DNA of 64,000 nucleotides from an uncultured Bacteroidota bacterium (GTDB lineage Bacteria; Bacteroidota; Bacteroidia; AKYH767-A; OLB10): NCBI GenBank assembly GCA_903881665.1, contig CAIRUC010000125.1:27975-91974 (forward strand), written 5' to 3'. The stretch's first letter is position 1; every line of letters starts with the position of its first letter. Under the pieces are notes generated by a model that made no database searches, was not told the origin of the DNA, and was given only the letters and a program-made list of their open reading frames with translations. The position numbers were made by a program, and so were the translations under genes. Positions 35,880-44,713 of the stretch are shown here, in pieces.

Positions 35880-35914
35880 CAAAAATACAATCTATACTAA
35901 TCCAATAAAACAAA
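35880..35914 (-). promoter_or_regulatory. Candidate promoter of the sigma operon
   Basis: On the coding strand TTTG is followed after 23 nt by TATTTTTG, matching TAnnTTTG at the upper edge of the normal spacing, 51 nt before the TTG start. The remaining upstream sequence to 36080 is AT-rich without a gene. Confidence 0.35.
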
Positions 35915-36080
35915 GTAGTTGCTAGTTGTGGTGAATTAAGCGTTTTAATAGGAGAAAAATTAGCATATCCGTTTTCATCTAACTAATAACTATTGGCCTA
36001 GTTGTTTCAAAATTAATGCGAAACCAAGAAAGAAAAAAGTTTCGCTTGTAGGTATTCAGAAAGTATTTTCGACCTGGCCT

Positions 36081-36380
36081 TTATTTTATAAACCGAAAGG
36101 CTATTAACGTAATTATAATGAATAATCCCAAGAGTGCTGACAAGAAAAATTGATTGGCATATTTTTCAAGCTTTTTTTCTAACGTCTTATTTTCTGTTCG
36201 TATTGAAACGAAAGAAAGTAAACAAGAAAATATTAAAAGAATAGCAATAACGGCTGTTAACTCATCAACAATACTAGCTTCAGAGAAGTTGGCAATATGA
36301 AAGGAGGTAATTACAAAAAGGCAGAAACCTAGCAAATTTGTACTGGAATTAAGAATATACTGAGATGTTTTATTGGACAT
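36081..36380 (-). CDS. Small three-TM membrane protein
   Basis: 99 aa with three hydrophobic segments (LNSSTNLLGFCLFVITSFHIANF, ELTAVIAILLIFSCLLSFVSI, QFFLSALLGLFIIITLIAFRFI) and a short basic loop between the second and third. It probably sits in the inner membrane. No family was recognised and the neighbours give no clue. Confidence 0.6.
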   Translation of the reverse strand: MSNKTSQYILNSSTNLLGFCLFVITSFHIANFSEASIVDELTAVIAILLIFSCLLSFVSIRTENKTLEKKLEKYANQFFLSALLGLFIIITLIAFRFIK

Positions 36381-36524
36381 AAAGCTATTTATGTTACTAT
36401 TAAAAGAGTTAGAGGGTGCTTTCTATAACTTGTTTCAATTTGTACTAACAAGTGCACGTCCCTGTGATAAATAATGTTAGAACTCTTGTTCATGAAAACT
36501 ATTTTTAAACAAACGCACTAGTTT

Positions 36525-37952
36525 TTAATCTTTCTTAAAAGTACGACTACTTCCTTTTTCGCCATTGCTTATATTTAAAATATAATTTCCTTTCGCAAAT
36601 GATTGAATGGCTACTGTACGGTTTTGTTTTCCTGCTTTACTAACGTTAAGTATATCCCCAAAAACGATTTTTCCTGCTGCATCTATAATTGTTAGTGAAA
36701 TTTTTTCTGTCGCTTTAGTAGTGAAGCGTACATTTATAATTTCGGTAGCGGGGTTTGGATAAAGTGCTTCTAAAAGGTATGCATCAGTGTTTAGTTCTGT
36801 TATTCCCGTTGTAGGTGCTGTTACAAAAGTATATTTAGGACTCCAAGGCCCTAATGCTGTTCCATCGGTGCTACGCATTCTCCAATAGTAACGTGTATTG
36901 TTGAACAATCCACTAATAAGCTGAGATGTTCCTGTTACACTTGTTAGGTTTTGTATTAGATATACGCCACTGAAAGAGGTTGCTGTAGCAACTTGAAACT
37001 GGTATGCCGCTGCGCCGTTACTAGCATCCCATAGGAAGTTTACGGGAAGTGTAATTAGAGTCGCTGAATCTGGAGGGAAAACAAGATTCGGCGACCCTGA
37101 TATAGTCGTAAAATTAGTAACAACAGAATTTAAACTTTCGTGACCGCCATTATTCGATCTTACTCTCCAAAAATACTTTGTATAACCAATAAATACTGGC
37201 GATTGAATATACGTTAATGCTGTTCGTTTGGAATAATAAATAGTGCTAAACAAAGAGTCGGTGCTAAATTCAACTGTATATAAAATAGCTTCGGGCACCG
37301 AAGACCACTGATAGGATTGTGTAGGCAAAATTCCAGTAGCATTATTAATTGGAAGCGTAGTAGATGGAGCATTAGGAATTGAATCATTTACTCCGATATA
37401 AGTCACAAACATTTCGATTTTTTGTAGCGGCACATCGTTTATATCACGAGGCGATGCAACAATTGTGTCTACCACATCCATTCCTGATGTTACACGACCA
37501 AAAACAGTATATTGACCATCTAAGAAAGTAGCATTCGCCACGCAAACATAAAACTGAGAATTAGCGCTATTCGTATCTACATCGCGAGCGGCGCCTATAA
37601 TACTCCTTAGATGTCGCACAGGACTAAATTCAGCATTCACCGTTGGTTGGTTCGGGGTTCCTTGTCCCCATGTAGAAATGGGCCCACTAATCGTATTGGG
37701 ATCTCCCCCTTGAATAACAAACCCAGGAACTATGCGATGAAATGCGGTACTATCGAATGCTAATGCACTTGCAAGACTATCAAAATTATGTACGTGATTG
37801 GGTGCAATTAAGGGAAACAGTTCAATATTGAATGTACCAAGATAATTACCTGCACGTTTCGTTAAAATTTGATACCGTGGCTTATCGATGCCTTGAGCGA
37901 CTACAGAAAGTCCTGCTAAAAGGAGGACCATTATTGAGAGTAACTTTTTCAT
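36525..37952 (-). CDS. Secreted cyclophilin-type prolyl isomerase fused to FnIII-like and T9SS domains
   Basis: 475 aa. Signal peptide MKKLLSIMVLLLAGLSVVAQ. A cyclophilin domain at about 25-190 contains FHRIVPGFVIQGGDP, ANSQFYVCVANATFLDGQYTVFGRV, with the catalytic Arg (HRIV) and Phe-Gly-Gln-type residues of the peptidyl-prolyl isomerase family. Two FnIII-like repeats follow (YQWSSVPEAILYTVEFSTDSLF and FLWDASNGAAAYQFQVATA), then a T9SS sorting domain (LEALYPNPATEIINV...). Most cyclophilins are cytoplasmic or periplasmic; the T9SS tail sends this one outside. Single gene. Confidence 0.88.
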   Translation of the reverse strand: MKKLLSIMVLLLAGLSVVAQGIDKPRYQILTKRAGNYLGTFNIELFPLIAPNHVHNFDSLASALAFDSTAFHRIVPGFVIQGGDPNTISGPISTWGQGTPNQPTVNAEFSPVRHLRSIIGAARDVDTNSANSQFYVCVANATFLDGQYTVFGRVTSGMDVVDTIVASPRDINDVPLQKIEMFVTYIGVNDSIPNAPSTTLPINNATGILPTQSYQWSSVPEAILYTVEFSTDSLFSTIYYSKRTALTYIQSPVFIGYTKYFWRVRSNNGGHESLNSVVTNFTTISGSPNLVFPPDSATLITLPVNFLWDASNGAAAYQFQVATATSFSGVYLIQNLTSVTGTSQLISGLFNNTRYYWRMRSTDGTALGPWSPKYTFVTAPTTGITELNTDAYLLEALYPNPATEIINVRFTTKATEKISLTIIDAAGKIVFGDILNVSKAGKQNRTVAIQSFAKGNYILNISNGEKGSSRTFKKD

Positions 37953-38081
37953 AACAGGATGAAGGTACTAAAAATTATAATGAGGCAATAAAACGTATTT
38001 GATTGATGACAATATTCGGAAGATATCCCTATTCGCCCTTTACTTCGATTATGCCTAGAGATAACGATCTATTCATCAGGT

Positions 38082-38470
38082 CTAATACAAGATGCATAAA
38101 ATCCGTTTAATATCAATAATTTCTCGGTTCTCCTTTTTTTCATCCCGATTCATTTCACGAACGGTAAAATCTGTATGTCCGACTATTTCTGCTTTAAACT
38201 TCTTCGGTAAATTTTCAAGAAGCAGTTTTATATCCTTCTTGTTTTTTCAGCAGAAAACATGTTATCTGCAAGCTCTAAAACAGAATTGGTAATGGTTTTA
38301 TTTACAGCTTGGAAATCTTCTAAAAAATTCTAATGATACTCCTTTTAATAAAGGAGTAAAAAGAGAGGAAACAGTTACTCTCGCTTCTTTAAAATCAGGT
38401 TGTCCTAATAAAATTTATTTATCAATAGTGATTACCGCTTTACTTTTTTCATTACTTAAATATAATGCTT
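38082..38470 (-). pseudogene. Frameshifted remnant of an unknown protein gene
   Basis: Three minus-strand frames in sequence encode continuous protein-like text joined by frameshifts: KAVITIDK then a stop and ILLGQPDFKEARVTVSSLF; next EDFQAVNKTITNSVLELADNMFSAEKT; then KDIKLLLENLPKKFKAEIVG ending DIKRIL before the TAG at 38082. Together they look like one 125-aa protein broken by at least two frameshifts and one stop. Family not recognised. The 66-aa plus-strand ORF at 38092 is its antisense shadow. Confidence 0.6.
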
Positions 38471-38504
38471 TTTATTCAAGTATGCTATTAGGACACTCCA
38501 AATT

Positions 38505-40070
38505 TTACTTCCCGAATTTTCTTTCCGCCAACTTGGCGGCTTCGTAAGCGTTAATAATTCCGGCAGCGATACAAAGATCTTTGTACTTTACCATAACGTC
38601 TTTTGTTCCTGGTTTCTTTACCGCTATTTCCGGACGAACAGCCGATTTCATTAATACTTTTTTCAATTGTACGGCACTCATTTGGGGGTAGTAAGAAAGT
38701 ATCAACGCAGCAACTCCTGCAGCAACCGGAGATGCCATACTGGTTCCATTTTTTGATCCGTAGCCATTATTGGGTAACGTAGATGTAATCTTCACTCCCG
38801 GCGCAAAAAGATCAACGTATTTCTTTCCATAATTAGAGAAGGTTCCAGGATTTCCATCGGCGGCATTCGCTCCTACGTCTAACCAATTTTTTCGTGCATT
38901 CCGTTTTTCTCCAAGGTAATTTGGGTTAGGGTAACGTTTCTCGACATCTAAATTCAATGATTCATTTCCTGCGGCATGTACGAGTAAAACATTTTTTGTA
39001 GCAGCGTACTTCACCGCTTCGTCTACCGCATTTTTATTATAGGGTACCGGCTTTCCAAAGCTCATATTAATAATTCTTGCGCCATTATCGGCAGCATAGC
39101 GTATCGCTAACGCAATGTCTTTATCGCGCTCATCGCCATTAGGAACAACTCTCAAAATCATTAATTGTACATTTGCTGCAACACCATCAATACCCATTGA
39201 ATTATCACGAACCGCACCTATAATTCCACTTACGTGTGTACCATGGTCGCCATCTGGTGATTTAACATGGTTGTTTCCGTAATTTTTGTCGCTTATATTT
39301 TCATAATCATCATGAATAATTTTTCGAGCGTCATAGTCCAAGTTCATATGATAATCGAGATGATCTTTATTATTTTTGTATCCTCGCTTTAATTCCAAAA
39401 CATAACTAGGATAAGTAGTGCCTTTATCCATTAAAGCAACCATTTTCTCTTTCATTTTTACTAAGAGGCTATCGGTTGTATAAAACCCTGCTACTTCTTG
39501 AACAGAAAGAGAATCTTTACCAAATTTCTTATTCATGCTCTCAATAAAACTCAACATTTTATTGAGGCGCTCATTCGTTTTCGTATACTCTGTTAATTTT
39601 TTATCATAAATCGCCTTCGCATTTAAATAGGTCTTGTATGTTTCCAATTGTGATTTAATATTTGCAGAATCAGAAAACACATTTTGATATTTTCTAACGA
39701 TACGCGTTACTTCCATATTCTCCATTACGATATCTTCGGTGCCGCTTCCTAAATAATTCCATCCATGAATATCATCTACATATCCGTTTTTATCGTCATC
39801 GATATTATTTCCAGGAATTTCGTTTTTATTCGTCCATATTTGTCCTGTTAAATCCGGATGATCAACATCGGTTCCATCATCAATAACAGCAACTATCACT
39901 CTTGATGATTTTTTATTTTTTAAAATTTTTTCGTATGCTTTATTGGCACTCACACCATAAACCGAATCGATTTGCAAATCGAGATTATGCCAATTTGAAG
40001 GAAGCTGTTGTGCAGAGGTCAATAGACTTGTAAATAACAAGGCCGGCAATAAAAGGATGTTCTTTTTCAT
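38505..40070 (-). CDS. Secreted S8 family serine peptidase (subtilase)
   Basis: 521 aa from the ATG at 40070 (MKKNILLLPALLFTSLLTSAQQ); the track start at 40091 adds seven residues before the signal peptide. The catalytic triad motifs are present: VIAVIDDGTDVDHPDL (Asp), DGDHGTHVSGIIGA (His) and NGTSMASPVAAGVAAL (Ser). About 170 residues of charged helical sequence (ENMEVTRIVRKYQNVF...HLDYHMNLDYDARK) are inserted between the Asp and His blocks, a feature of a Bacteroidota subtilase subgroup. No T9SS domain, so it is periplasmic or released by another route. Single gene. Confidence 0.93.
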   Translation of the reverse strand: MKKNILLLPALLFTSLLTSAQQLPSNWHNLDLQIDSVYGVSANKAYEKILKNKKSSRVIVAVIDDGTDVDHPDLTGQIWTNKNEIPGNNIDDDKNGYVDDIHGWNYLGSGTEDIVMENMEVTRIVRKYQNVFSDSANIKSQLETYKTYLNAKAIYDKKLTEYTKTNERLNKMLSFIESMNKKFGKDSLSVQEVAGFYTTDSLLVKMKEKMVALMDKGTTYPSYVLELKRGYKNNKDHLDYHMNLDYDARKIIHDDYENISDKNYGNNHVKSPDGDHGTHVSGIIGAVRDNSMGIDGVAANVQLMILRVVPNGDERDKDIALAIRYAADNGARIINMSFGKPVPYNKNAVDEAVKYAATKNVLLVHAAGNESLNLDVEKRYPNPNYLGEKRNARKNWLDVGANAADGNPGTFSNYGKKYVDLFAPGVKITSTLPNNGYGSKNGTSMASPVAAGVAALILSYYPQMSAVQLKKVLMKSAVRPEIAVKKPGTKDVMVKYKDLCIAAGIINAYEAAKLAERKFGK

Positions 40071-40121
40071 ACGTATAACAGAAGTCGACAAAATTAAGTA
40101 AAAAGAAAGTGCTGAAGCAGG

Positions 40122-41330
40122 TTATATCTTTCTTAAAGTACGATAAGCAAAGATCAAACTTAAAATTGTTAGGAACGAACCCATTAAAAAAGGAACTCCG
40201 GGAAAATAAATAGAGTTCGCACGATTAGTAAAATGGGCAAACAATCCGGTCATTATTGGAGGGCCAACAATTGAGGTTAAACTAATCAATCCTGCTAACG
40301 TGCCCTGAAGCTCTCCTTGTTCATTTGCGGGTACCTGGTTTGAAATAACGCCTTGCATTGAGGGGCCTGTAATGCCTCCTAAACAATAAGGAACCATAAT
40401 AGCAAACATCATCCACGACTTCGGGGCGAAAGCAAAAAGAATAAATCCGATGGAGTATAAAGTTAGTCCAATATAAATCGATCGGTGCGCCCCTAATAGG
40501 GGTATAATAATTCTAATTAATCCACCCTGCACAATGGCAACCATTAAACCCACGAAACCCAAAGAATATCCAACCCACGCTTCATTCCATTTGAATTTTT
40601 CCATAACAAAATAGGTCCAGGTGGATTGAAGCGCATGTCCTGCAATATAAATACTCATAAATGAAAGTGACATGCCAACAAGCAATGGATATTTTTTCAA
40701 ATGAGCCAACGAACTTATTGGATTTGCTCGTTTCCAATTAAATTTTCTTCTGTTTTCTTTTGATAACGATTCGGGAAGAATAAAATATCCGTATAGAAAA
40801 TTAAGCATGGTTAATATTGCAGCGGCATAAAAAGGAATGCGTGCCCCATATTGCCCAAGTAAGCCTCCAACCACAGGACCAATAATAAAACCTAAGCCAA
40901 AAGCGGCACCAACAATTCCGAAATTTTGTGCGCGTTTTTCTGGTGTACTAATATCAGCAATATAAGCAGACGCAGTTGTGAAACTTGCACCTGTAATTCC
41001 TGCAATAATTCTTCCTACGAACAGCCATCCTATGGAAGGAGCTAACGCAAGAAATAAATAATCGATAGCGAAGCCAAACAATGAACCTAATAAAATAGGG
41101 CGACGACCAAATTGGTCGCTTAGATTTCCCAATATAGGAGCAAATAAAAATTGCGTTGCTGAATAGGCGAACATTAACCATCCGCCATATTGAGAAGCAA
41201 TGCTTAAATCGCCTCCTGTCATTTCCTGAATTAACTTTGGGAGTACCGGAACAATTATTCCGAGGCCTGTAACATCGATTAACAATGTTATAAAAATAAA
41301 TCCCAGTGCGGGATTGCGCTTCTCTGCCAT
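40122..41330 (-). CDS. Major facilitator superfamily transporter, TCR/Tet-like
   Basis: 402 aa with twelve predicted TM helices. The MFS motif A is [16 protein letters not shown] in loop 2-3, and the opening [26 protein letters not shown] is characteristic of TetA-like tetracycline/H+ antiporters; [17 protein letters not shown] fits motif C of 14/12-TM drug exporters. Family members export tetracyclines or other small compounds; many chromosomal Bacteroidota homologues have no known substrate, so a resistance call is not justified. Single gene. Confidence 0.88.
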   Translation of the reverse strand: MAEKRNPALGFIFITLLIDVTGLGIIVPVLPKLIQEMTGGDLSIASQYGGWLMFAYSATQFLFAPILGNLSDQFGRRPILLGSLFGFAIDYLFLALAPSIGWLFVGRIIAGITGASFTTASAYIADISTPEKRAQNFGIVGAAFGLGFIIGPVVGGLLGQYGARIPFYAAAILTMLNFLYGYFILPESLSKENRRKFNWKRANPISSLAHLKKYPLLVGMSLSFMSIYIAGHALQSTWTYFVMEKFKWNEAWVGYSLGFVGLMVAIVQGGLIRIIIPLLGAHRSIYIGLTLYSIGFILFAFAPKSWMMFAIMVPYCLGGITGPSMQGVISNQVPANEQGELQGTLAGLISLTSIVGPPIMTGLFAHFTNRANSIYFPGVPFLMGSFLTILSLIFAYRTLRKI

Positions 41331-41447
41331 AACTGAAGATAGAATGCAATAATAGGGAAAAACCTAAAACTAATAGATAGAAGAAAATCGGTCTTTCCGT
41401 TTTATTAGTATTATTAATGCAACCGACTGCTTACTCAAGAAAAAAGA

Positions 41448-42131
41448 TTATAATTTATAAACACCGGTTTTGAATGCAAACAAAACTAACCCAATACGCG
41501 ATTTAATATTCAATTTATAAAAAAGCGATTCTCGATACCCATCTACTGTGCGAATTGTAACCTCCATTTCGTTTGCTATTTCTTTATATGTCTTTTCCGA
41601 ACAGCAATAATTTAAAAAGGCAAGTTCACGCGAAGAAAGCTGACGCAATAACAACAGATCTTCATCTTTTTCGTCAGGGGAATAAGGAGTATTAAAATTC
41701 GATTGTCCAACTTTTAAGGGCAAAAGACTTTCAATAACAAGGTAATCATAATAGAAACCTTGTTGATGTACTTTCAAGAGCACTTGATGAAAATGATCGG
41801 GCGAAGCATCCTTAAATAAATAAGCGCAAGCGCCCGCATTAATCATGCTTTTTACCGTGCCGAGATCATTATTAATCGATAATGCCACCTTTCTTATCGT
41901 AGGGTACTTTTCTTCGAGCATTCTAGTAACTTGCACCCCATTCATTACGGGCATATTTACATCAATTAAAACGATATCAGGTTTTTGTTCGTTTACATTA
42001 AATAATTTGAAAAACGCTTCCCCATTAGGAGCCTCATATAAGATTTCGAAATCATTCAGATTATCAAGCAATAATCTTAATCCTTTTCGAACTAAATGAT
42101 GATCATCAATAATAACAATTTTAATCTTCAT
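41448..42131 (-). CDS. LuxR/NarL-family response regulator
   Basis: 227 aa. The receiver domain contains the acidic pocket DDHH near residue 11, the phospho-acceptor Asp in VLIDVNMPVMNG and the K-switch in YLFKDASP. The C-terminal LuxR helix-turn-helix is LSSRELAFLNYCCSEKTYKEIANEMEVTIRTVDGYRESLF. It is the final gene of an apparent four-gene minus-strand operon, 5 nt after the kinase gene; the GGGAAAAACACCCCC repeats beyond the first gene are candidate binding sites. Confidence 0.92.
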   Translation of the reverse strand: MKIKIVIIDDHHLVRKGLRLLLDNLNDFEILYEAPNGEAFFKLFNVNEQKPDIVLIDVNMPVMNGVQVTRMLEEKYPTIRKVALSINNDLGTVKSMINAGACAYLFKDASPDHFHQVLLKVHQQGFYYDYLVIESLLPLKVGQSNFNTPYSPDEKDEDLLLLRQLSSRELAFLNYCCSEKTYKEIANEMEVTIRTVDGYRESLFYKLNIKSRIGLVLFAFKTGVYKL

Positions 42132-42136
42132 GCCTC

Positions 42137-42919
42137 TTATTTATCCGGAAAAACCAAAGATACTTTTATTCCATTAGGTGCACGGTTTTCAATCAAAATT
42201 TTACCCTTCATTAATTCTGCCCGCTTTTTCATATTATTTATACCTATACCCGTACCGCCATTACTAGACAAATCAATTGTATTGATGCCCTTGCCGTCGT
42301 CCTCATAAACCAAATTTACAACATTTTCGACAATGGTAACCGTTAAAAAAATAGTTGAAGCTCCGGCGTATTTAATGGTATTACTAACACACTCTTGTAT
42401 TATTCGGAAAGTGAATACTTCATTTGCTGGTGATTTAAATTTTAACTGCTCCGGAATATTCATTTGAAATGCAATGTTTCCGGAAAAAGAAAGTTTATCA
42501 AACAATCGGTTAACACCATCTTTAAATCCAACAATTGAAATGTACTCTTTATTAAGATTCTTCGAAATATTTCTGATTGAATTTAATGCAGATTGCACTG
42601 ATTCGCGCGCCTCTATCAAAGCACGATTTCTATCGTCGCTCATATTTTTATCGAGCGCATTAATTTGCATAATTGAAAACACTAGTTGTTGCCCAACATC
42701 ATCGTGTAAATCGCGGCTAAGTTCATTCATGGTGTTTTCTGCCACTTCCATTTTAGCAATGGAAACTTCGCTTTCAAGACGCGCATTTATCTGCATTATC
42801 TCGTTATCGTGTTTGATTCTTCGGTTACGACCTGTAAGCATCAAATTGAGCATTAACAGCACAACGATTAATATAAAAACGGTAATAATTACCAACAGAG
42901 AACTTATATCGCTATTCAT
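42137..42919 (-). CDS. Sensor histidine kinase (HisKA_3/NarX-like)
   Basis: 260 aa. One N-terminal TM (SSLLVIITVFILIVVLLMLNLML), a short coiled linker, then the HisKA_3 phospho-acceptor LSRDLHDDVGQQLVF with the conserved His, and an HATPase with ECVSNTIKYAGAS (N box), YEDDGKGI (G1) and GGTGIGINNMKKRAELMKG (G2). There is no sensory periplasmic domain, so it may sense through its TM or the co-encoded membrane protein. Cognate to the response regulator downstream. Confidence 0.92.
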   Translation of the reverse strand: MNSDISSLLVIITVFILIVVLLMLNLMLTGRNRRIKHDNEIMQINARLESEVSIAKMEVAENTMNELSRDLHDDVGQQLVFSIMQINALDKNMSDDRNRALIEARESVQSALNSIRNISKNLNKEYISIVGFKDGVNRLFDKLSFSGNIAFQMNIPEQLKFKSPANEVFTFRIIQECVSNTIKYAGASTIFLTVTIVENVVNLVYEDDGKGINTIDLSSNGGTGIGINNMKKRAELMKGKILIENRAPNGIKVSLVFPDK

Positions 42920-42923
42920 TATT

Positions 42924-43583
42924 TTATTTTTCAGTTGCTAGTAATTGTGCTTTTTTTATTTGAGTATAAACAATGCCTATGGCAAACATTAAATGCCAAA
43001 AGGTGAACGAGCAATCGATTATATAAAAAAAGGCGTCGATCACCACATGTTTAATATAAATTGGAAAGGCGGCATAACAGGGTATAGTACACATTGCATC
43101 GATCATTGCAGGAAAGCAATACCAAAAAGCTAATAGATGAAATGGATTAATGCTTACATCTTCGAATAGTTGTTTCAAAAAGAAAAAGGCGAATACAGAA
43201 TCTAACAAGTTAAATAATATGGTTGAATAGCTATCATTATAAACTATTCCCGCCATTGAAAGTCGAATAATTGAAAAGCAATTAACCGCAACAAATGAAA
43301 TTAAAATCATTTTTTTAATCTTTGGATTGCTACTGTATTTATAATAAATATATCCCGGATATCCATACTGAATAAAATTTGTGAGATTATACCACCAACC
43401 ATTATAGTGATGCTGCATCCACAATACTAAGCCTACTAATGAAACGATTGAACTAATCGTAAACCAAACTATAATATGTTTTTCTTGTAAATTAAATTTC
43501 TTTCGATAATATAGCAGAAGAATGATGATGATAATGTTCTCGAAAATAGTTGAATAATTGCTATAATAGTCATATACGTTCAT
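42924..43583 (-). CDS. Integral membrane protein of the kinase operon
   Basis: 219 aa from the ATG at 43583; the track's TTG at 43607 is less likely. About seven TM helices (ENIIIIILLLYY, IVWFTISSIVSLVGLVLW, MILISFVAVNCFSII, LFNLLDSVFAFFFLKQLF and others) without a known family motif. It lies 4 nt before the histidine kinase gene, so it may be its sensor or a target of the regulator. Function unknown. Confidence 0.65.
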   Translation of the reverse strand: MNVYDYYSNYSTIFENIIIIILLLYYRKKFNLQEKHIIVWFTISSIVSLVGLVLWMQHHYNGWWYNLTNFIQYGYPGYIYYKYSSNPKIKKMILISFVAVNCFSIIRLSMAGIVYNDSYSTILFNLLDSVFAFFFLKQLFEDVSINPFHLLAFWYCFPAMIDAMCTIPCYAAFPIYIKHVVIDAFFYIIDCSFTFWHLMFAIGIVYTQIKKAQLLATEK

Positions 43584-43626
43584 AAATCCGGAGTGCGCTT
43601 CCGGCAAATATATTCACTTCTTTTCT

Positions 43627-44358
43627 TTATGAGCAAAATGGCGGACAAGGCTTATTGGCCTCCAAATACCTTCCGCTATATTCGCCAGCAACATACGGCG
43701 CAGCAGGATTAATTAGCGGAACTCCTGTTCTATCATAAATGCTTAAGATTACTGTATAGCCGATATAGTCTGTATTGTTTTCGCCAATTCCATATTGAGA
43801 ATAGAATTTCGCAGCCAATTCTGAACTTAAATAGCCTTGTTCAATTTTAATAGAATAACCCGTAAATGTGGAAGGATTCGTTTCTATGAACCCAGGAATA
43901 TTCGCTTGTAATAAAAGCAGCATATCTGTCCACTCCATAAATCGAGAGTCAATAGCAACAATTGATGCTTGATTTTGTCCGTCTATTAACACATTTGATT
44001 TATACTCTGCAAAGCATCGCATCGCCAATGGGCGTGAAGCAATTTCAGAAAAGCTGTTTTCGGGGCTGAGGTATGAGGTTTCTTCTAAAAGACAAAAGGC
44101 GGTTGATTCGGCGGCGGATGATGAAACCGATATTATTGGGAATACTAGTGAATAATCCATGATTCCCGGCCAAAAACGAATTCCATTCAATCTGTTGCAG
44201 TTGTACTCATAAAAATACCCTATCAGCTCTTCCACTTTTATTTTAGTTGAGCTATACAAAATAATATTGTCGCCAGTATTGGGATCTAATATACTCGTGT
44301 GTACTTCGCGTTCCATTAGCATCGGTTCGATGTCTGATTGCGGTAAGGGATATGACAT
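43627..44358 (-). CDS. Hypothetical protein, first gene of the kinase operon
   Basis: 243 aa from the ATG at 44358 (MSYPLPQSDIEPM); the track starts at a TTG at 44379. No signal peptide or TM segment. Blocks such as VEELIGYFYEYNCNRLNGIRFWPGIMD and YIGYTVILSIYDRTGVPLINPAAPY are not recognised, and it ends in a Cys/Pro-rich KPCPPFCS. It lies 43 nt upstream of the membrane-protein gene. The repeat cluster at 44425-44509 is 67-151 bp upstream of its start. Confidence 0.6.
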   Translation of the reverse strand: MSYPLPQSDIEPMLMEREVHTSILDPNTGDNIILYSSTKIKVEELIGYFYEYNCNRLNGIRFWPGIMDYSLVFPIISVSSSAAESTAFCLLEETSYLSPENSFSEIASRPLAMRCFAEYKSNVLIDGQNQASIVAIDSRFMEWTDMLLLLQANIPGFIETNPSTFTGYSIKIEQGYLSSELAAKFYSQYGIGENNTDYIGYTVILSIYDRTGVPLINPAAPYVAGEYSGRYLEANKPCPPFCS

Positions 44359-44418
44359 TGGGTTTGATTTAATTGCCAAAGAAAACGCATTGTAACCTTT
44401 AAATCAACCCGTATTTTT

Positions 44419-44513
44419 CACGCCGGGATAAACACCCCCCTTAAAAGGGAAAAACACCCCCTTTGGGACACCGGGAAAAACACCCCCCTTAAACGGGAAA
44501 AATACCCCCTTTT
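44419..44513. repeat. Tandem GGGAaAAACACCCCC repeats upstream of the kinase operon
   Basis: A unit of about 48-50 bp occurs twice, each containing two sub-repeats of GGGAWAAAYACCCCC. The four copies begin at 44425, 44447, 44473 and 44495 (spacing 22, 26, 22 bp, about two helical turns). They lie between the first gene of the kinase operon and the terminator at 44672, in the position of a promoter. The other parts of 44380-44713 contain nothing else recognised. Confidence 0.85.
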
Positions 44514-44671
44514 TCTTGTTTTTTTACTCTGTTATTTGATTTCTACAAAGAGAACGACATCCCCATTCGTCTTGATGTGTTTATAAAAACCATTATTCGG
44601 AAATCAAACCCTTTTTGAACGGCCCTTTTCTTTTTTACTTGCCATAGTCCATGCTAACTATATTTTTCGTG

Positions 44672-44702
44672 AAAAGGCCCCGTTATTAATCGGGGCCTTT
44701 CA
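44672..44702 (-). terminator. Terminator of the acidic-protein gene
   Basis: AAAAGGCCCCG pairs with CGGGGCCTTT across an 8-nt loop; on the minus strand the stem is followed by TTTTC. It lies 11 nt beyond the 44714-45100 gene. Confidence 0.85.
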
Positions 44703-44713
44703 TATTTAATGTC

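Noticed and set aside
38092-38292. 66-aa plus-strand ORF
   Set aside because: Antisense of the frameshifted pseudogene, which reads better on the minus strand.
40122-41330. Tetracycline resistance gene
   Set aside because: Only family-level similarity to TetA can be seen; substrate and resistance cannot be inferred from the sequence.
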